Below are positions 10,606-21,900 of a stretch of 64,000 nt of DNA, piece by piece (within the stretch, counting starts at the first letter, position 1; every line of letters starts with the position of its first letter). The notes beneath the pieces were generated by a model. That model ran no database searches. It was not told the origin of the DNA and saw nothing but the letters and a program-made list of their open reading frames with translations. The position numbers were made by a program, and so were the translations under genes. The stretch lies in assembly GCA_025617375.2 (NCBI GenBank), contig JAMYGW020000008.1:930001-994000 (forward strand), written 5' to 3'. This stretch comes from Acarospora socialis (taxonomy: Eukaryota > Ascomycota > Lecanoromycetes > Acarosporales > Acarosporaceae).

Positions 10606-12779
10606 ATGGACTCGGAACAGAGCTCCAATCAGCACGATAGCAGTGTCCATTCTACGCATGCGAATGGGACGCCCTCATCAGCCGAGCAGCCACCGAAGCA
10701 GGCGGAGAAAGGCGCCATCACACCCCCATTGGAGGAGCCTCGCGCCATAACTGGCGTCAAAGTATGTTCCCCCTCTATCGCGCGATACTCAAGCCACGAG
10801 GCTGACGATTACCCCTTTTCCCTCAGTGGTTTCTCTTCATTGTTAGCACCTTAACCGGAATGTTTCTCTACGGCCTTGACAACACAGTTGTCGCCAATAT
10901 TCAGCCGGTATACCATGGCTGCGAAAATTGGATGAGCTTTGCGATTAATTTGTGCAGGCTATAGTGAATGAATTCAACGCTGTTGAACTGTTACCATGGC
11001 TGTCTGTTGGGTGTGTTTGCCCTCTCTTTGAGATTGTGGTTCCAATTTGTTAAGGACACTTGGACTGACTGCTTTTGTTCATACGAAGGTATATGATTGG
11101 TGGGGTTGCGATCGTCATGCCACTCGGAAAGCTGTACGCGCTCTATGATGCTAAATGGCTCTTCATAATCTTCACTGTCATCTTTATGGGCGCGTCAGCT
11201 CTGTGTGGAGCAGCACCCAACATGACAGCTGAGATCGTTGGTCGTGTGTTTGCAGGAGTAGGCGGCAATGGCATGTATCTAGGCTTGCTAGGCCTCATTT
11301 CCGTCAATACCAGAAGCAAGGAGCGTCCAGCATACCTTAGCCTAACGTGAGCTCTTCTCATAAACTGGTTATGCTCCTTCCTTCGGTCACTTCACTGACT
11401 CTTTGTTTTAGGGGCTTTGTATGGGGTGTGGGTACTGTACTTGGACCTGCCGTTGGAGGAGGGTTTGAGCTTTATACGTGGCGGTGGGCCTTCTACATCA
11501 ACCTCCTCTTTGGTGCTTTCCTCCTTCCTGCATACGTATTCTTGATTCCATCGAGTACTCCGACTACAGGTCTCTCGGTTGGTAAACGAGCCTCAACTTT
11601 TGATGTTGTCGGAGCAGTCATCAGCGTCGCCGCATTTACTGTTCTTATCGTGGCCATCAATTTTGGTGGTGCACTCTATGCATGGAACAGTGGCGTCATA
11701 ATTGCCTTGTTTGTTGTAGGCGGTGTTCTATGGATCAGCTTCGCGTTTCAACAGGCATTGAACACCTTCACTTCACCAGAAAATCGCATGTTTCCGGTAC
11801 CTTTGCTCAAGATGAAAGACCCTGTTTTGCTCTTCATTATTACTTGCTGCGTTGGTTCGGTATCATATGTGAGTGTTTATTACATCCCGCTGTATTTCCA
11901 GTTCACTCGAGGCGACTCTGCAATTCGGGCGGGTGTTAGAATGCTCCCCTTCATATTTATGTTGATTCTGTTCATACTTGGAAGTGGGTTCTTTGTGTCG
12001 AAATATGGTCTCTTCACTCCTTGGTATCTTGGTGGAAGCGCCTTGTCACTCATTGGAGCGGTACTCATGTGTGAGTGCGCCTGAAATAAGGAAGTGTGGT
12101 CTATTATAACTGATTATTTGCTCCGCAGCCCAAGTCAATGTTAATACATCAGCATCTGCTATCTATGGTTTCGAGGCTCTCCTTGGTATCGGAGCCGGAG
12201 CCTACACGCAGGCCTCCTTTGCGGTTATTCAGGCCATACTCGATCCCAAAGACGCCGGTGCAGGTGTGACTCTCATATTGATTGGTGAGTCAGGCTCAGA
12301 AGTTTACCCATCCCAATGTCTCTAGGAGCAGTTTGTTGCTGATGCCTTGTGTGTCTTCAGCCCAACTCTGTGGTCTGGCCTTTGGGCTTTCAGTCTCCGG
12401 TGCCATCTTTATCAACTTGGCCGGAATTGGCCTCAGAGAGTTACTACCTGATCAGCCGTGGAGTGAGATCCAGCAAGTCATTTCTGGAACAAGTGGGAGT
12501 CTTTTCACCTCCCTGTCGCCGAGACTCAAGGAGCAAGCACTTGAAGTAATCGTTGCAGCCTGGCAGAAAGTGTACGGTTCTCGGAATCTCCTCTCTTGTA
12601 CTGGCCCTACTGATGCCACAACTCAGGTTCATGCACGTCTATACCGCTGCCGCCGTCAGCTTGATATTGTCCTTCTTTCTCACCGTAAGTGCCATGGCGT
12701 CAACTTAGTTGAATGACTCACGCTAAGTTCTAAACAGCATAAGCGAACTTCCGTGCCTACAACGGCTGGCGGGGGTTGA
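10606..12779 (+). CDS. MFS drug:H+ antiporter-type exporter (DHA2-like, 14 TM)
   Basis: This 557-residue protein comes from nine exons: 10606-10761, 10827-10907, 10958-11010, 11089-11346, 11412-12070, 12129-12284, 12361-12571, 12627-12684, 12738-12779. All junctions keep frame. A hydrophilic N-tail of ~50 residues precedes the first membrane helix (WFLFIVSTLTGMFLYGLDNT). The Asp in LYGLDNTVVA, WLSVGYMIGGV, the motif-A-like PLGKLYALYDAK and the motif-C-like GFVWGVGTVLGPAVGGGF are family features of toxin and drug efflux MFS proteins. Such proteins commonly accompany fungal metabolite clusters. A cluster motif in its promoter supports export of the cluster product or self-protection; the substrate is unknown. 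Confidence 0.88.
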
Positions 12780-13217
12780 TTGGCAATCTATGTTATCAGG
12801 TCAATGAGCTTGGGCTGCGGCTAGTGCTCTCCACATCCACGACATATTTCAAACAGCAAACCTGGCGGCCACTCTATTTGGTGCCTGAGAACCTTGAAGA
12901 TAGATCTGAAGACTAGAACATCGGTAAGAGCTACTTTTCAATTCTAGATCTGTATGCTATTGATTGCTGGCCGTTTTGAATTCAACAAGCGGTTGAGAAA
13001 CCGAGTGATTAGTGTCATTCTTCGTCCATATCCTTGAGAAATTCCATTCAAATCTTACAACACTTAGTTTCCTAGTTTAGAGCTAATCAAGCACGGGTGG
13101 CCACATGCAGGCTCCAGTCCTATAGCTCTCATTGACTTTGCAGTGCCAGCTATATTATTGATCATAAACAACCCCACTCTTCATCACTGTGTCAACGGTT
13201 TGCATAATCACCACCGC
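12780..13217. other. Intergenic region after the MFS gene
   Basis: 438 bp holding 3' sequence of the MFS gene and of the decayed SnoaL-like gene. Nothing else was recognised. Confidence 0.5.
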
Positions 13218-13484
13218 CTACCCATCCTGACCTGTGATGACGCCATTCTCGCCGTCCATAATCAGAAACTTGACACCCGGCTCCCTGAGCACTTGGTGGA
13301 CTTGGCCCACATGGCCTTGTAGCAGGCTGCGCGGGTAGTAGCCGGCGAAGCGGCCGCGGCCGCGCTCGGGGACAGTATATTCGACGTTCGGGGTGAAGGA
13401 TTTGAAGAACTCTTCGATGCCGCCATCCGGATCTTAAAGAATCTTGAAGATTTCGTACACTTGGTGGCGGGTGGGGTAAGGCAT
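13218..13484 (-). pseudogene. SnoaL-like (polyketide-cyclase fold) pseudogene
   Basis: The minus strand starts with an ATG at 13482-13484 and reads MPYPTRHQVYEIFKIL. The frame then shifts near 13435: the next recognisable stretch, DPDGGIEEFFKSFTPNVEYT and on through GHVGQVHQVLREPG, lies in another frame and is preceded in that frame by a TAA. One missing base would restore continuity. The joined sequence resembles the N-terminal two thirds of small SnoaL-like proteins, then stops early at TAG (13218-13220). No splice donor explains the break, so I call it a decayed gene; a sequencing error is the alternative. The SnoaL fold occurs in cyclases and hydratases of polyketide pathways. Confidence 0.6.
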
Positions 13485-13748
13485 GGTCTGTAGATGATGC
13501 TGTGAGTTTGATAAATGCTGTCTTTAGTATTCAAACCCGGTAGAGAGCAGGGTGAGCGAAAATGCAGAACCTTGCTTTCCTGTCTCCCGGCCAGATCTGA
13601 TGTGAACCTGTATCTCGTACTGCGTTACACGTACTCAGGCAGTATCGAAACAGTTTTCGGGGGATTACCCGGAGTACATGTAACGTCTTCGTACCTAGTC
13701 GCGAAAGACTGGTGAAAGCAACATTTGGCCAATCTCTATCTCTCAATC

Positions 13749-13907
13749 ATGACAGCCTCTATAGCTCTGACTGGCTAACGTGTCTGCGGCAGAATTCGTT
13801 TCACACTCGCTGGCGGCTTCGGCAAGAATGTGATCTGCTTATGCACCAACTGCCGCAAGCTGACGGGCTCGTTCTTTATGGGCAACACGTTTTTCCGAAA
13901 GCGATAG
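13749..13907 (+). pseudogene. GFA/CENP-V-family (glutathione-dependent formaldehyde-activating-like) pseudogene fragment
   Basis: ATG at 13749 opens MTASIALTG, then an in-frame TAA, then CGRIRFTLAGG and KNVICLCTNCRKLTGSFF, ending at TAG (13905-13907). The CLCTNCRKLTGS zinc-ligand motif and the small-protein start are typical of the GFA family. The TAA sits where the family normally has a small residue or Cys before the first zinc-ligand pair. The second half of the domain is missing, so the gene is broken in two ways. Confidence 0.6.
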
Positions 13908-14589
13908 GTCGCTCGCTTTGCCACTGACTGGAGATTTCACTGACTGGGGTCTGCTATAGAGCTGAACACAAGTTCAACCTGCAACACACCCTCACCTCAT
14001 CGATTTACACCAGGCTGATTAGCGCCCATGGATTGCATGTTCTAGCACTACACCATCACCTCTGGGAAACCTTGCATTCGCACATATAGTAATAGCAATT
14101 TCGCGGCGGATGAGAAATGCCCGGATGGATTGATCGTAGTAGTGGTAACGTTAGATCGAACATAAAGGTTAGAGTGGATACCTAAAACGGAACTGTTTAT
14201 CAAGAATAAGGAAGTGTTGGTTGCAGACTGACTATTGTTTCCATTGTCCCCAAAAAGAAGCGTCTAACTTTGGTGGCATGTTACATTTGTATTTCGGTCC
14301 TGATCTGTCATTGAAGAGACAGTGTGTCACAGTCATCATACCTTCTCTTCCGCGAACAACACAGTTGACCTAGGCATCATTGCCGATAATATTCTCCATT
14401 CGGAGGATAGCCACACGGGCCTGTATGTACTATTGCAGTTGTGTGGCACTATATACCATCGCCATGCAGAGAGTTCTCTGCAAACCTCTCAGGTCCAACC
14501 GTCAACCATCTCTCTGAAGACCCACACATTTCCGTCGGCCAAGATACAGCTCTCGGCTGACTGGCTAACCTTAAAAGAAAAGTGAGAAC
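13908..14589. other. Intergenic region between decayed genes
   Basis: No intact gene was seen. It may contain further unrecognisable remnants of the flanking pseudogenes. Confidence 0.4.
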
Positions 14590-15383
14590 ACAGGCCTCTT
14601 CAAGGGTACTGTTGAAGAGATTCGAAACGGCTACAGTGCTCTGTGCGAGAACTTGGCAAGCACTGCTCCACCAGCCAATCCCCCTATGCGTAGTCATCAG
14701 TTTACAGCTTCTTTCGATAATGTCCCAAGAAGGCCACATTGATCACGTCCGCGAGATTAGGTGACGAGAAGATCTTCGAAGACTTGTTAGTCAGAATATA
14801 TATACCCAAAGAGACTTTGAACAGCCAAGTACAGTACTACCTATCGGCGTCTAGTGGGCGCTTTTGCCCATTGATCTATTGTCTTTACTAAGTGCACAAT
14901 AGTGCACATGGAGGCCGCTTTGTTGCTGGCAGCGTTGTTGCTCACTTTGAAGATTGTGAGTGTCAGATTTTAGGTTTTCTGGTCCAAGGCAAATCATCGT
15001 TCCGCTGACTACAATCTGTCAGGAAAACTGTCATACATCACTCAGCATGCACCTTGTAGGTATTATCGTGTCAGTGGACTTTCGCTTGGCCCCCGAATTT
15101 TCCGCCCCACAACAGCTGTATGACTACCTAAAACTTTACAACTGGGTGTGGGAGCATGCCGAAGAGTTAATTGGTATACAGTCTCAATGCTGCTTGATTG
15201 GAGCCTCAGTAGGGGCCAGCTTGGCTATCTCAGTGGCATTGAAACTCATCGAGCAAGGCCACAAATCACATATCGCGGGTGTCGTATCCTTGGCACTTTC
15301 CAACGTTGCATCCAGATTATGTGCCAGACGAGTTCAAGGATATCTTCGTAGCATATGAGGACAACAAGGAAGGCCCATACTAA
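14590..15383 (+). pseudogene. Alpha/beta-hydrolase (esterase, fold-3 type) pseudogene
   Basis: Pieces of one hydrolase occur in order but in different frames: TGLFKGTVEEIRNGYSALCE (from 14590), then stops; VRIYIPKETLNSQ (near 14791); HGGRFVAGSVVAHFEDC (near 14910, the oxyanion-hole HGGG region with Gly replaced by Arg), a plausible intron; VSVDFRLAPEFSAPQQLYDY; LIGASVGASLAISVA (the nucleophile region, normally GDSAGG, here without the Asp and with Val for Ala); and HPDYVPDEFKDIFVAYEDNK in a shifted frame ending at TAA (15381-15383). Several frame breaks and damaged catalytic motifs show that it is dead. It lies on the plus strand next to the other relics. Confidence 0.7.
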
Positions 15384-16223
15384 TAGGCATGCGTAGCCGT
15401 AGAGGCCCCACACATGACCAACTCCCCAAGCCCATTAGGGCCTGTTTTCCCGCCTGTTGGACAGATACTCCGGTCCAAGCTGCAGCGGCAGGCATACAAG
15501 GGCCTCAATTCCACTGAAACTCGTTATGTCAGGACTTAGTAATAGTCTCAACGGTGTATTGCATTATCTCCGCCATTCCGAGCCTTGCCATGTAGCTTCA
15601 TATGTAGGTGAAAAACAAAATTCTTCGGCACTCAAAGGAAAGATTTAGCGGCTTATTTTCACCCCTGAAAAAATTGTGGGGGTGCGGAAGAACTCGGTGA
15701 TTCGCCTTCGTACAATAATCAACCATGCAAGTATCTAAAGTGCGTATCCGCAGGGCTGGTTATCTGCGGTGGTGAAGTGCTCATCTACGGTAATATGTTA
15801 CCTTGGTACAGGCATAGAAGCCACCTCAGACCTGAGGTAGTAGGGCAAAGGGTCTACTTTAAGTAACTGCTCACAGTCAAATCTCTGGTCCTTCACCTCC
15901 AGCTGTAGAAGGGATGTGACAGCTCAAAGGTGCTAGGGCAATGAGGCTCAAGTCACGTGGAGTGGCTTTGCCAAGCAGCAACTTATCTTTGGACTTCCTT
16001 AGACTTTGGCGCTAATACAACATTACAAATATAGATGGGACTCTGCGTTAGCTGCCGTTTTGCCTGCCGGGAGATATCTGTGGTCAAGAATATAACCAAC
16101 ATGAGATCTCATGGTGTCTCATCAGACTTGAAAGGTTCCTGTATTTGATCTCAGCTATCATAACCAGCAATTCCTGAATCTCTAATCTCGCAAAAGCCCA
16201 ATACTGCCAAGACGCCGTCGACA
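15384..16223. other. Intergenic region with an orphan cluster motif
   Basis: 840 bp without a gene. It holds one copy of the cluster motif (15464-15479), a CACCCC...GGGGTG inverted repeat near 15662-15685, and a CTCAAGTCACGTGG word near 15949 that also occurs near 6465. Confidence 0.5.
15464..15479 (+). promoter_or_regulatory. Orphan copy of the cluster motif RTACTCCGGNCC
   Basis: GATACTCCGGTCCAAG matches the site at 32032-32046 over 15 bases. It stands beside no intact promoter; it may be left from a lost cluster gene. Confidence 0.5.
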
Positions 16224-18278
16224 CTATACAGGCACCATCGGCTCATTTTTCCTCATTTCCACGATAGAGACCTGGCTCCTACATTCCCAGATCTTCGTCA
16301 CCCGTAGACCGGCCGCCCACGCAAGTGCCCTAAACTGATCAGGCGTACGCTCGATTCCGTTGATAATGCCCATCATTGCCATATCTCGCGCGTGGCTATA
16401 CCGCGTATAGTACCCGTAATTTGCGGGCAGAGGAGCTGGGGCGGGCTTAAGCTCGGGGCACCCCAGAGTGCTATTCATCACTTGATCGCAGATGAGAATA
16501 CGTGAGAGAGTTGCAGACATGGACGATCGAATGGCAGACAAGATGCGGATGCAGGACTCATCTGACCAGTCATGACTGCCCGAGGTCCGAGATCAGACGT
16601 TAGTTTCCGTTGACCGCGAGAGGGCAATGAACAGTAGGGCCAGGTGGGACCACTGGGCGCAAAAACAGCCGCAAAGAAGTAAGCAGTGGACGAGAAAGAA
16701 AACGTACAGGATGTAGCGTAACCAGTACACTTCCGCCGCCCGGACGGGGTTTGTCTGGAAGAAATCGTGCTGCACGAATGAGACGCGCCCCTCTGCCAAA
16801 GCAGTTGGATTTTCTTTTGGCCATACGACCTCCTTTGCTTGCTGGAGGACTGGCCCACGGTCCTGAACGATCAGTTTCAGCTTTGGGTACAGACCACAAA
16901 GTTGAAGGCTAAAACCTCCTGAGTCAGAAACGGCAATCAGCATAACCCAGCACTGAGGCATAATCTATGTCAGTGCAGGGAGAGCATAGGCATCACTTAC
17001 CAACGCCTCCGCCAATGTCAACCACTGTAGCCTCTCCGAGTCCTTCCCAGGGATAGTCTAGTGAATCTTGAGCGTCAGTCCTAGACTCGTTGGATGGCAG
17101 CATGTTTTGCTGAGCTGCAAACAATCAATACTGACCGTAAGGGTGAGCAGCGCCGAACACCTTGCCCCCTCCCAACATCGCTAGTCCGAAGGTCTCGAGC
17201 TCAGGTCTAGCAACCAAAGTCTGCTCGCCAGCAATCCCATTCTGACCCTTCCGAGTCTTCCGAGCCTTCCTCAGGCTGGGTAACCCGGGGTATCCAACCC
17301 CCTCAGTGGACAACGCCTCCAAAGGAAGCTTCTCTTCAAGCCAGTCCCATCTCGGTTTCGGTGTCCCCAGAGCCTCTTGAAAAGCCGTCTCATCGACTCG
17401 GTACGAGGCACCTTTCTCGCCTAAGAGATAGGCTGGAAGATGGTCCGACGCAGTGTAAAGATCCAAGTTGCTAGCGGACGCCGGAGTAAGCGCTATGACA
17501 GGAGGTCGCGGAGTTCCCACGACAGCCTGGTGAAAACAGGAAGTAGACAGAAATGTAAGAATCCCACACCTACTTACAAAAGCAGAATATAAGCTCTCAC
17601 AGGCTCATTCTTCACCAAGGCGGCTGAGATGCGATTGTTCGCGAACCGATCTGGCTTTATCTCCTGGAAACAACCAATCGAGCATAAAGATCTTAGGATC
17701 CGGGCTAGCAGACCATGGCAGTCAATTAGCTGTCAGTGAAACACATCTCTCCCCATCGCAGACAAACACCAAGTATTGTGCGTCCGACTGGAAGCCTCAA
17801 CTCGCAACGCACAGCATAACAAACAAGAAGAAGCCTAGAGAGGGAAGTACGTACCCAGCTTCCTAACCTCGATCTCCGTCCTCTCCGCCAGCTCCTCCAC
17901 CCCCATCTCTCCCCTCTCCGCCAGCAAATCCGGCACCCGTCTCTCGGCCGCAACATACAGCGCTCTGCTCTCCCAATACTGGCATCCGATTTCGATGACG
18001 CGGGCGCTGGGCTCGGAGACCAGCTCCGTCAACTTACCCGTAATGGCTGCGATGGTGCGTTGTGCTTCATACAGGCGTTGGCTTGGCAGAATACGCGTGC
18101 TGTTGGCGGCGGAGGAGGCTGGGTCTGCACCGACGGGGGAGGGGGCGGTGGTGGTTGTGGTTGTGGGCGTGTGTTCGAGCGCCCATTCGTCGATGATGGT
18201 GCGCACGGTTGTGTTGAGGAGGTCGGCGAGCTGAAGGAGCTGAGAGGCCTCTGGGACGCTTGAGAGTGGGCGTTCCAT
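16224..18278 (-). CDS. SAM-dependent O-methyltransferase (fungal family 2 type)
   Basis: This 501-residue protein comes from six exons on the complement: 18278-17855, 17704-17578, 17470-17136, 17057-17001, 16918-16708, 16575-16224. The N-terminal winged-helix dimerisation part includes AERRVPDLLAERGEMGVEEL and KPDRFANNRISAALVKNEP. The SAM site is VVDIGGGVGGFSLQL (about residues 308-322). The catalytic base region is RYILHDWSDESC, with the His near residue 386. The N-terminal region holds a Thr-rich insertion (HTPTTTTTTAPSPVG). Such enzymes methylate phenolic hydroxyls of aromatic polyketides. The gene is on the same strand as, and downstream of, the PKS. Its promoter has a variant cluster motif at 18502-18515. 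The exact substrate is unknown. Confidence 0.88.
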
Positions 18279-18998
18279 TGTTTGAATTGCAGGGGGGAGG
18301 CAATGCGTGTGAGCTATGTATGTGAGCTATGTGTGTGGGCCGGGAGTCAATGGGTATAAGGTCAGATACTGTGTGTTGCCCTTTGTATCTTGAATGGCTT
18401 CGAGAGTAAGTCCAGTTGACCGACCTCTGCTCCGCTGTACACAAGTAGAGGAGAGAGGGGGAGAGTGAGATTTTGACCAATGTCCATTGGTGGGGCTGGT
18501 GCCCAGACCGGAGTACAATATATTTTGCTGGCGATCGGAGCCCGTTTGCTTTTGCCGCTTCGTCAGACGGTAAGAGAAATCTCGGCCTTGGGGGGAACTA
18601 GGCAGTATAGGTATGTTTTGTCATGGATTTAGATATATAGGTAGATATTTTGTTCGGTATGGCTATGTGCGCTGTCGGATAGCGCGGTGATATTGTCGTC
18701 AGGAGCATCCGTAATGTCTAGACCATGAGAAGCTATATGATTGGGAGATGAATACTCTGCTTGACCTGAAGATAGTCTATGGGTGATTGGTCTCTTTGGC
18801 AACGGCTTGTACCTTTAATAACATACCGACAAAATCTTACCCATATCCTAGCAGGCTCTATTGTATGTAATGCAGACCCCTTCAGAAGACGAAATGTGGC
18901 CATCGCCACTTTCCGCTCTTCATAACCCTTACTGTGCGTTCTCAATGTAACGACACGCCCTTCGGAGCTGAGCCGAAGTATGAACAATCTGTGACAAT
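18279..18998. promoter_or_regulatory. O-methyltransferase promoter and PKS 3' region
   Basis: 720 bp between the methyltransferase start and the PKS stop. It contains the variant cluster motif at 18502-18515. No gene was seen. Confidence 0.5.
18502..18515 (-). promoter_or_regulatory. Variant cluster motif before the O-methyltransferase gene
   Basis: The minus strand reads GTACTCCGGTCTGG, one base off the RTACTCCGGNCC consensus. It lies about 225 bp upstream of the start codon. Confidence 0.5.
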
Positions 18999-21900
18999 TT
19001 AGCCTCTGTGTTTGCTACGGAGGGAGCAATCATAACTGACATTCTCCGGGGTAAAAGCCTCGAAATGGTTTCCAGGTATCGGAAAGACCTCGATGCGTCC
19101 GCCTAGCAGTTCTTCCCAGCCTTTTACTGCATCATCACGCGCCTCTTGGCTCATCAACCAATCATACCGAACACCACACTCTGTCTCGGTATCAAAGGTT
19201 TGCTGGCTTCGCAGCATGACAGTCTTGATCCCACTGAAAGCGGGCGTTGGCTTATACTTGCCTAACAATGCGGCGTTCTGCTGAAATTGGCGGACAAGCG
19301 TTGCGTTTGATGTAGAAACACGATCTTCTCCGCCTGGTAACGCTGGTCTGCAAACGTGCCGTATCACATTGTCTGGAAGAGGCTCGTGGTGGACTGGGTT
19401 GGGAGAATCAATCAGAACAAGTCCCTTCACTGAAAATCCAGTCTGCAGAAGCTGTCTTGCTGCCTCCCAGGCAAGCACACCGCCGAAAGACCAACCTGGA
19501 CCATGATTAGCGACCGCAAATCATAAGGAGGAGGCGAGAAAGGATGGGCAACGCACCACCCAATATCAGCGAAGGCAACTCCAAGGAAATAAGTCGAGAC
19601 ACATAATGCGCTGTCATCTGCTCCAAAGACGCAAAGTGTACCTTTGGATTGAAAAGCGATGGGTCAGAGAAGGCGTAAGTACTGCGATCAAAGTCTTCCA
19701 TATGTGCATACATGCTAACAAGGCCGCTGCCGTCATGGAATAGACACATCGGGATGTTCGAACTGGTGGAGAGATGTAGAATGGTTGGATTGATCTTTTC
19801 GCTCTCAGACAAACTGCTCCGAGACGAAGCCTCTCGGCTTGTGCTGTCAGTCGAAGCAAGACTCTTAGATGAATTCGGGTCGCCATCTTCCGCTGTCAAC
19901 CCCAGCATCGACATAATCAGGCTTTTAAGCGCGAGAACACTTTCACAATGAGCCAACCTGTTGTGGTCGAGATCATGCCCAGGGAATGCATTCTTCAGCT
20001 TCAATGTAATCTCGATCTGCATCATTGAATCGATGCCCAGTGATTCAAGGGAGCCGGTAATGTCGATATCCTCATTTTGAAACCCGCCAACGTCCTGGAT
20101 GATTCGTGTAAGAGTGTCCTGGACAGTTTGGGTGAGATTATCCTGTATTGGAGTCGTAGTACCAGACTTTGATGCACTAGGAGCGTTGGAACTGTCCACG
20201 GGAGAAGGCTCCAATGCTGTGCCACCATGCGGTCTCTCAGACTCCACTTTTGAGGGGCCAGCAACACTCAAAACCCTCTGAAGGGAAGAAAGGCGAAGCT
20301 TCTTGAATTCCATGCCACAGATTCTACCCACGAGTTCCCCCGCAGTGTTGAGAGCAAAAGCATCTGCCATGATGGCACCCTCGATAATGTCAAGCAGACT
20401 GCAGTAAACCGTGAACGACTCGGTGTACTTCATGTTGCGGTAGAGAATCTCTACAGATGCAACGTGAGAGCAGATGCAAACTGTGTCGGACGACACACTC
20501 AGATTGGCAATAAAGCCGGCGCTATGTAGCAGAGTGTCTGTGAACACTGGTGAGGTAACACATCTTTCGCTATCATAAGAACTTGAAAGGGCGAAGGTTC
20601 CAATGCCTTCAAGGCCAGATTCTGAGACGCTGAGCTCAACGAGAGTCTGATAGTGTTCAGAATATCGGACGACGCGTGGAAATATAGCTTCGTAGATGAG
20701 TTTCTTCTGAAATCTGTTGAGTGGCCGATTTTGGACATCCTGAAGGTAAACACTTTGTCGTTTGACTAACGCTGAATCTCTTAAAAATTGGCGTTTCAAC
20801 CCCTGGGCAGCTTGAACAGATACTCTGCCAGTGCAGTAGACAATCTCCTGGTTGTCTTTCTGAGGTTTGCCGGTAATCTTGACATCGGCAGTACGTTCAA
20901 TCTTACCCTCTGTTATATGCACCTGAACAGATCGAGATTCTTCTGAAGGATCATAGATCAGAGGGGTCGCAAACTTCAGATCTTCAACGCACAGGACTTC
21001 ATCCTCAGATGTGCTCAAAGCACCATGTGAGCCTTCAATGGCAAGTTCGAAGAAAACAGAAGCTGGACAGATAGCAGTTCCTCCAACATTGTGCCCAGAG
21101 ATCAGTGGACCCAATACAACTGTAGTCGTCTCAAACAGTAGGCTTGCATCCGGAGAAGGATGGTTTATCAGCTTTGGAAGGAGAGCAAACCCAGTGTCGC
21201 TAGAAGGGCTGAGGCTTCCCGGCTGCTCAACATCGTTGTTCCGATGATGCTCCTGGTACAGAACTGCGAAGCTCGTTCCTTTCAAGGGATATCCAGGCGC
21301 ATCCGTTATCCTTGCATGGGAAGAATCGAACACCGCCCTCCAGTCAATGTTATTCTTGATCATTGACATCTGGCTCAGCGCTGTACTCAGTGAGGTCCAT
21401 GCCGGGCGCCCTTTCTGCAGCGTAGGAACGCAGGTACAAGATGCTGCTTCAACTGCTGAGCGTATCATTGGCAGTGTGATTGGATGGGGACCGATTTCCA
21501 AACACAATGCATCGTCCAAAAGCTCTTCTGCGGTGAGAAACTTGATAGAGTCCTGAAAACAAACTGGTTGCCGCGCATGCAGAGCGAAGTAACGTTGCGT
21601 GCAGTCTTCCCTGCTCAAATAGCGCCCAAAGACATTGGACACTACTTGAATCTTTGGGGAGCACCATTTAACAGAGTCTCCAAACGCTGTTAGCTCTGTA
21701 AGGATTGGATCCATGGCCGCTGAGTGAAACCCATATGGCACGTCAAGCTTCCTGACCTTAAGATTTTGGCTCTGGCAAACTTCTTGAAACTGGTCGAGCT
21801 GTTCGAGTGGACCAGCCACAACGCTGTCGTTGTGACTATTCTTACATGCAACATTGAGCTGCGAAAATTGGTTAGAGCTACCAATCATATCCTCCGCTTG

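Noticed and set aside
13490-15650. Short ORFs in the region of decayed genes as real small genes
   Set aside because: Where any similarity is visible it is to fragments of SnoaL, GFA or alpha/beta-hydrolase families in interrupted frames.
6455-15970. CTCAAGTCACGTG words near 6465 and 15949 as ends of one large transposon
   Set aside because: The copies are single short words with weak flanking similarity, and the interval contains intact host-type genes; no terminal repeat pair could be established.
19010-19033. A further intron near the PKS stop codon
   Set aside because: The GTCAGT...TAG interval is only 24 bp, too short for a fungal intron; the unspliced frame ends normally at 18999.
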